DNA from: Gemmataceae bacterium
GTDB lineage: Bacteria > Planctomycetota > Planctomycetia > Gemmatales > Gemmataceae
Direction of reading: 5' to 3'
Assembly: GCA_026418875.1 (NCBI GenBank)
Contig: JAOAAM010000413.1
Location: forward strand, 1-10,122
Length of the DNA: 10,122 nucleotides
Under the pieces are notes generated by a model. The model was not told where the DNA came from. It searched no databases and was given only the letters and a program-made list of their open reading frames with translations. This document shows, piece by piece, positions 7,162-10,122 of the stretch. Numbering within the stretch: position 1 is the first letter of the stretch; every line of letters begins with the position of its first letter. Made by a program: the position numbers and the translations under genes.

Positions 7162-8373
7162 ATGCACGTGCTGTTCATTCATCCGAATTTTCCGAGCCAG
7201 TTTTACCCGATCGCGGCACGGCTGGCGGCGACTCCGGGTTGCCAGGCCACCCTGCTGACCTCGGTTGACACTTCGGATTTGAACTTGCCGTTCCAGCACG
7301 CCACCTATCGGCTCAAGCCCGGACCCTTGCCCAAGGCGTTCTACAACCCCGGCGACGTGGGAACGTTGTTCGAGCACGCCATCGCCGTCTATCGGGGATT
7401 GCGCGAGGCGAAGCAATTGCGCCCGGACCTGGTGGTGGGCCACGTCTCTTACGGAACCTGGCTTTATCTGCGCAACCTCTATCCGGGCCCGTTTGTCGGC
7501 TACTTCGAGTTGCTCCCCCCGCGGTTCTGGGGGCCAGAAATGGTCCTACGGAAAGAGTTCCCCCCGACCGAGGAGGTGCGGCTGTTCAACGCGACCTATC
7601 ACCTGTTCACCTATTTGCACCTGCATGCGATGGATGCTGGCTACACGCCCACCCATTATCAACACAGCCTGGCCCCGGCGGAATTACGGCACAAAATTCG
7701 GGTGATCTTCGATGGCGTGGACACCGATTTGTTCCGACCGATGGTGATTTCCCGGCCGACCGAGTTCCGCGGTGTGCCGATCGGCCCGGATACCAAGGTC
7801 GTCACCTATGTCTCGCGGGGGCTGGAATCGGTGCGGGGTTTCGACATCTTCATGAAAGTGGCCAAACAGATCGAGCGCGAGATCCCGGATGTGCTGTTTC
7901 TCATCGCGGGTCAAGAGCGGACGAATTACGGCCATGAACTGCACCACATCGGCGAGCAGAGCTTCAAACAGTGGGTGCTGTCGCAAGATTTCTACGATCC
8001 GGCGAAATATCACTTTTTGGGCCTGATCCCGACGGCGGAACTGCCGACGCTGTTCGCTCTGAGCGACGTCCACTTCTACCTGACGGTCCCGTTCGTGCTG
8101 TCGTGGTCTTTGATCAACGCGATGTCGTGCGGATGTGCGATCGTGGCGTCGGATACGGAGCCGGTGCGTGAGGTGATCGACCACGGTGTTCACGGCTGGC
8201 TGGCCGGGTTCGACGACGTGGACGGGCTGACCGAACTCGCCCTGCGGATCTTACGCGAGCCGGAGGCAGCCCGACCGATGCGCGAGAGGGCCCGGCAGCG
8301 TGTTCTGGAGCGATACGACGGCCGCATTTGCCATCCGCAGTTGATCGACTTTTTCCGCAGCCTGGTGCGCTAG
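7162..8373 (+). CDS. GT4-type glycosyltransferase
   Basis: A 403-residue cytosolic, GT-B-fold glycosyltransferase that probably transfers sugar from a nucleotide-sugar to a polysaccharide or glycoconjugate; donor and acceptor cannot be read from sequence. The N-terminal acceptor-side domain starts with MHVLFIHPNFPSQFYPIA, typical of one GT4 subgroup, and runs to about 175. The hinge IRVIFDGVDTDLFRP (179-193) leads to the C-terminal donor domain, with VVTYVSRGLESVRGFDIF (213-230), DVLFLIAGQ (243-251), a PTAELPTLFALSDVHFYLT region and the nucleotide-sugar loop around 306-347 ending in EPVREVIDHGVHGW. The usual LLEAM in that loop reads LINAM, so Asn319 replaces the conserved glutamate. The ATG at 7162 is chosen because the N-terminus matches the family and GAGG lies 8 bases upstream; the frame is open back to 6994 without similarity. 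It stands alone, with no sugar-nucleotide or export genes beside it. Confidence 0.9.
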   Translation: MHVLFIHPNFPSQFYPIAARLAATPGCQATLLTSVDTSDLNLPFQHATYRLKPGPLPKAFYNPGDVGTLFEHAIAVYRGLREAKQLRPDLVVGHVSYGTWLYLRNLYPGPFVGYFELLPPRFWGPEMVLRKEFPPTEEVRLFNATYHLFTYLHLHAMDAGYTPTHYQHSLAPAELRHKIRVIFDGVDTDLFRPMVISRPTEFRGVPIGPDTKVVTYVSRGLESVRGFDIFMKVAKQIEREIPDVLFLIAGQERTNYGHELHHIGEQSFKQWVLSQDFYDPAKYHFLGLIPTAELPTLFALSDVHFYLTVPFVLSWSLINAMSCGCAIVASDTEPVREVIDHGVHGWLAGFDDVDGLTELALRILREPEAARPMRERARQRVLERYDGRICHPQLIDFFRSLVR

Positions 8374-8390
8374 GGCGAGGGGTAGTCGCA

Positions 8391-8559
8391 CGGCGAGATC
8401 AACTGGCGGAATCGCCGGGCGAAATCTCCAGGCGAACTCCTCGGGCGAAATTCGCGGGCGAAATCCCCAGGCGAACTCCTTGGGCGAAATTCGCGGACGA
8501 AATCCCCAGGCGAACTCCTTGGGCGAAATTTTCGGGCGAAATTCTCGGGCGGACTCGGC
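8391..8559. repeat. 13-base tandem repeat with 39-base higher-order unit
   Basis: Thirteen consecutive 13-base monomers exactly fill 8391-8559, starting at 8391, 8404, 8417 and so on to 8547. The consensus is close to GGGCGAAATYCSC. In the centre they form a 39-base higher-order unit of three monomer types: GGGCGAAATTCGC, GGGCGAAATCCCC and AGGCGAACTCCTT. The copies at 8443-8481 and 8482-8520 differ at one base (8497). The partial copy at 8417-8442 differs from its counterpart at two of 26 bases. Outer monomers are more decayed. Each first-type monomer in the two full units contains the 11-base palindrome GCGAAATTCGC (8445-8455 and 8484-8494). Confidence 0.9.
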
Positions 8560-8704
8560 CTCGGGTCGCCTCAGTCCCGGACGCGGGAAAAATCTCCTCC
8601 GATTCGCCTTGACTGGTTGCTCGAAACCTGCGAGTTCTAAATAGTAGAGACCGATGGCGGACCATTGCGGTTTGCCTTCACGATCGCGGGGGGCCGGTCA
8701 GGGA

Positions 8705-8717
8705 GCGATCGGATCGC
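8705..8717. promoter_or_regulatory. 13-base palindrome before zinc-ribbon gene
   Basis: GCGATC-G-GATCGC, perfect 6-base arms around one base, ending 17 bases before the ATG at 8735 and just ahead of the ribosome site. It could be a repressor site or a weak leader hairpin; chance is also plausible in GATC-rich DNA. Confidence 0.3.
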
Positions 8718-8723
8718 CGCGGA

Positions 8724-8727
8724 GAGG
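8724..8727 (+). promoter_or_regulatory. Ribosome binding site deciding the zinc-ribbon start
   Basis: GAGG within AGAGGAAC, 7 bases before the ATG at 8735. It selects this start over the in-frame ATG at 8654, whose 27 extra residues carry no recognisable pattern. Confidence 0.6.
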
Positions 8728-8734
8728 AACGATC

Positions 8735-9043
8735 ATGGTGCATTTCTCGTGTGACCTGTGCGGGAAGGAACTCCTGCCCGAGTCCGACCGGCGGTATGTG
8801 GTGAAGATGGAAGTTTACGCCGCCGCCGACCCCAACACCCTGAACGACGACGATCTCGACCAAGACCATCTCGAAGCATTGGGCGAGTATTTGCAAGACT
8901 TGGAAGCGTCGGGGTCGCCGCACAATGAACTGCCGCCCGACTACAAGCAGTTCCGGCTCGACCTGTGCTCCGAGTGCCACAAGAAGTTCCTGCGCGATCC
9001 ATTGAACAAGGAAGCGGCCAAATTCGACTTCAGCGAGAATTAA
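8735..9043 (+). CDS. Small zinc-ribbon protein, planctomycete type
   Basis: A 102-residue, acidic, soluble protein. Two CxxC pairs, CDLC (C6, C9) near the start and CSEC (C78, C81) near the end, are spaced as in a split zinc ribbon, so a single bound zinc is expected. The centre (about 30-70) is rich in Asp, Glu and Leu and looks helical. RRYVVKMEVYAAADP just after the first CxxC and FRLDLCSECHKKF around the second give a compact fold. I recognise the MVHFSCDLCGKEL opening as typical of a conserved hypothetical family in planctomycetes, recalled rather than searched. Function is unknown; such ribbons are used in protein, RNA or DNA contacts. The start at 8735 is supported by GAGG 7 bases upstream. 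The gene stands alone, with long spacers on each side. Confidence 0.85.
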   Translation: MVHFSCDLCGKELLPESDRRYVVKMEVYAAADPNTLNDDDLDQDHLEALGEYLQDLEASGSPHNELPPDYKQFRLDLCSECHKKFLRDPLNKEAAKFDFSEN

Positions 9044-9361
9044 ACCCAAGTTGAGCAAAGTTGCCCCGGGGCGGGTCGGCGGATCCCGCCACGAGGTATG
9101 AATCCAACGACCTTCGGACCAATTTTTCGACTCTCCCGAGCGTGAAGTCGGACCATCTCGTTCGCGCCGCACAGACCGGAATGTGCACGGGATTCCGCTT
9201 CATTTCCACATCGCCGGACAGAAGGCTGCCGTGATTCCCTCCCCGTGCAGCCCGCAAATCTGAAAAATTCGATGCACCTGGCAAGAGCGTGTTCTATGTT
9301 CGAGTAGCGGGACTGCGCCGTGAGTGCGTCCTGGTTGGCTTGGTCTCATCGAGAAACACCC
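9044..9361. other. Intergenic region, weak hairpin only
   Basis: 318 bases between the zinc-ribbon gene and the first TadE-like gene. No gene is supported. GGCGGG (9070-9075) and CCCGCC (9085-9090) form a 6-base stem 26 bases after the stop, but no T-run follows; the only T-run (9121-9125) has no stem before it. An in-frame GTG at 9320 could extend the TadE-like gene to the left. Confidence 0.45.
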
Positions 9362-9859
9362 ATGCGTTGGCACGGCGGAAATCGTGGCGACGAACGTCGC
9401 GCGGCAGCGGCGGTCGAATTTGCGATCGTGTTGCCCTTGTTGGTGCTATTGCTGTTCGGCATCTGGGAAGTGGGCCGGATGGTGCAGACGCAACAGCTGG
9501 TGTCGAATGCGGCCCGAGAGGGTGCCCGCGCTGCCTCGACCGGGGCACGCTCGCTCGCGGAAGTCGAGCAGGCGGTTCAGCACTACCTGGCGGCGGGCGG
9601 ATTGAACACAACCGGCTTCACCGTGCGCGTCCACAACCTGTCATTGAACCCGGGAGCCGCATTGACGGACCCATCGGATGATCCGCTGGCCGCCGAGCAA
9701 CTGCACCTGCTGCGGGTCCATGTCACGTTGCCGTTCAACAACGTCCGCTGGGTGCTGGTGAATCAGATCACCAACGTGACGACGCTACGAGCCACGGCCT
9801 TCTGGCTGAGCATGAAAGATCATCCGATCGTGGTGGACACGCAGATGCCCCGAGGTTGA
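9362..9859 (+). CDS. TadE-like pseudopilin
   Basis: A 165-residue protein of the TadE family, minor pilin-like components of Tad/Flp pilus machines that sit in the inner membrane and are processed by a prepilin peptidase. A short basic leader (RGDERR, 8-13) precedes AAAAVEFAIVLPLLVLLLFGI. Glu19 falls at the +5 position if cleavage is between Ala14 and Ala15, so the usual glycine at -1 is alanine here. The hydrophobic helix continues into GRMVQTQQLVSNAAREGARAAS (37-58), a signature region of the family, and the rest is predicted extracytoplasmic. The ATG at 9362 gives a normal short leader; a GTG at 9320 would add 14 residues, and the ribosome site is weak for both. The next TadE-like gene starts 12 bases after its stop, so the two are surely one operon. 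Confidence 0.88.
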   Translation: MRWHGGNRGDERRAAAAVEFAIVLPLLVLLLFGIWEVGRMVQTQQLVSNAAREGARAASTGARSLAEVEQAVQHYLAAGGLNTTGFTVRVHNLSLNPGAALTDPSDDPLAAEQLHLLRVHVTLPFNNVRWVLVNQITNVTTLRATAFWLSMKDHPIVVDTQMPRG

Positions 9860-9871
9860 GGAACCGACCCC

Positions 9872-10122
9872 ATGAAGTTGCGACCAACAAATCCGAGAAG
9901 TCGTCGGGGTGCCACCCTGGTCGAGACGGCGCTCGTGATTTCGATTTTCCTCATGTTTTTGTTCGGGATTTTCGAGTACGGGCGATTCGTGATGACCCGG
10001 CAGCTGATGGAGAATGCTGCCCGGGAGGGGGCACGTTGGGCGATTGCCAACACTTACAACGGGACGGTGACCCAGGTACGGAACGTGGTGGACACGCGAT
10101 TGGGCGTGGCACGGAACCAGCT
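9872..10122 (+). CDS. TadE-like pseudopilin, cut by window edge
   Basis: The first 83 codons of a second TadE-family gene; the 3' end lies outside the window. The leader MKLRPTNPRSRRG is followed by ATLVETALVISIFLMFLFGI. A Gly13/Ala14 prepilin-type cleavage would place Glu18 at +5, the classic arrangement. After the helix comes YGRFVMTRQLMENAAREGARWAI (37-59), closely matching the equivalent region of the preceding gene. The ATG at 9872 has GAGG at 9858-9861, overlapping the stop codon of the upstream gene, with 10 bases of spacing, so translation is probably coupled. Together the two genes suggest paired TadE/TadF-like subunits made in similar amounts; further Tad genes may follow to the right. 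Confidence 0.88.
   Translation, partial: MKLRPTNPRSRRGATLVETALVISIFLMFLFGIFEYGRFVMTRQLMENAAREGARWAIANTYNGTVTQVRNVVDTRLGVARNQ

Larger units (their letters stand above)
8374..8734. other. Intergenic region dominated by tandem repeat
   Basis: 361 bases between the glycosyltransferase and the zinc-ribbon gene. The left half is the 13-base tandem repeat (8391-8559). The right half is unique sequence with an AT-richer patch at about 8630-8650, a 13-base palindrome at 8705-8717 and the ribosome site of the next gene. Repeat-driven open frames on both strands here are judged non-coding. Confidence 0.6.

Noticed and set aside
8391..8559. CRISPR array
   Set aside because: Monomers are 13 bases and directly adjacent, with no unique spacers and no cas genes.
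8328..8612. 94-codon plus-strand frame with repeats such as GEIPRRTPWAKFA
   Set aside because: It starts inside the glycosyltransferase gene in another frame and its repeats come from the tandem DNA repeat.
8609..8643. TTGACT (8609-8614) with TAAATA (8638-8643) as promoter of the zinc-ribbon gene
   Set aside because: The 23-base spacing is too long for a standard promoter, and no better -10 lies at 16-18 bases.
8399..8665. 88-codon minus-strand frame with a 13-residue repeat (GVRLGISPANFAQ) and AAGG upstream of its ATG
   Set aside because: The peptide repeat is explained by the 39-base DNA repeat being divisible by three; the plus strand shows an equally regular peptide repeat. Without expression data or homologues I do not call it a gene.
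9070..9090. Rho-independent terminator after the zinc-ribbon gene
   Set aside because: A 6-base GC stem is present, but it is not followed by a T-run.

Overview
The window is a GC-rich chromosomal segment carrying eight genes (one cut by the right edge) on both strands, separated by unusually roomy intergenic regions. The small CxxC zinc-ribbon protein at 8735-9043, the divergent Tad-pilus ATPase, the paired TadE-like pseudopilins and the style of the Lnt sequence all point to a planctomycete, probably of the Gemmata group. This assignment comes from family resemblance, not from a search. No rRNA, tRNA, transposase, phage gene or CRISPR array was seen.

Left part (1-4143): a minus-strand pair moeA -> lnt (molybdenum insertion into molybdopterin; N-acylation of lipoproteins) with only 75 bases between them. 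Facing away from moeA is a plus-strand gene for a membrane-anchored protein whose outer part looks like two tandem copies of an NTF2-like domain. A perfect 14-base inverted repeat with a TTCG/CGAA centre lies in the moeA/NTF2 divergent spacer.

Middle (4144-7161): a minus-strand pair, a CpaF/TadA-type secretion ATPase followed by dprA, which handles single-stranded DNA in natural transformation. The ATPase keeps Walker A and the catalytic glutamate but lacks the usual Asp-box aspartate, the His-box histidine and the normal N-terminal helical domain. A 387-base divergent spacer follows, holding a strong imperfect hairpin/palindrome at 7028-7068.

Right part (7162-10122): plus strand only. A GT4-type glycosyltransferase is followed by a 361-base spacer with a hierarchical tandem repeat: thirteen 13-base monomers, partly organised as a 39-base higher-order unit. 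Then come the small zinc-ribbon protein, a 318-base spacer, and two TadE-like pseudopilin genes 12 bases apart, the second running off the window.

The genes do not form one obvious pathway. The strongest functional thread is Tad/Flp-type surface appendage parts (ATPase, two TadE proteins), with dprA next to the ATPase as a possible link to DNA uptake. The most unusual DNA structure is the 13/39-base repeat. I did not find convincing evidence of a complete new defence or mobile system.
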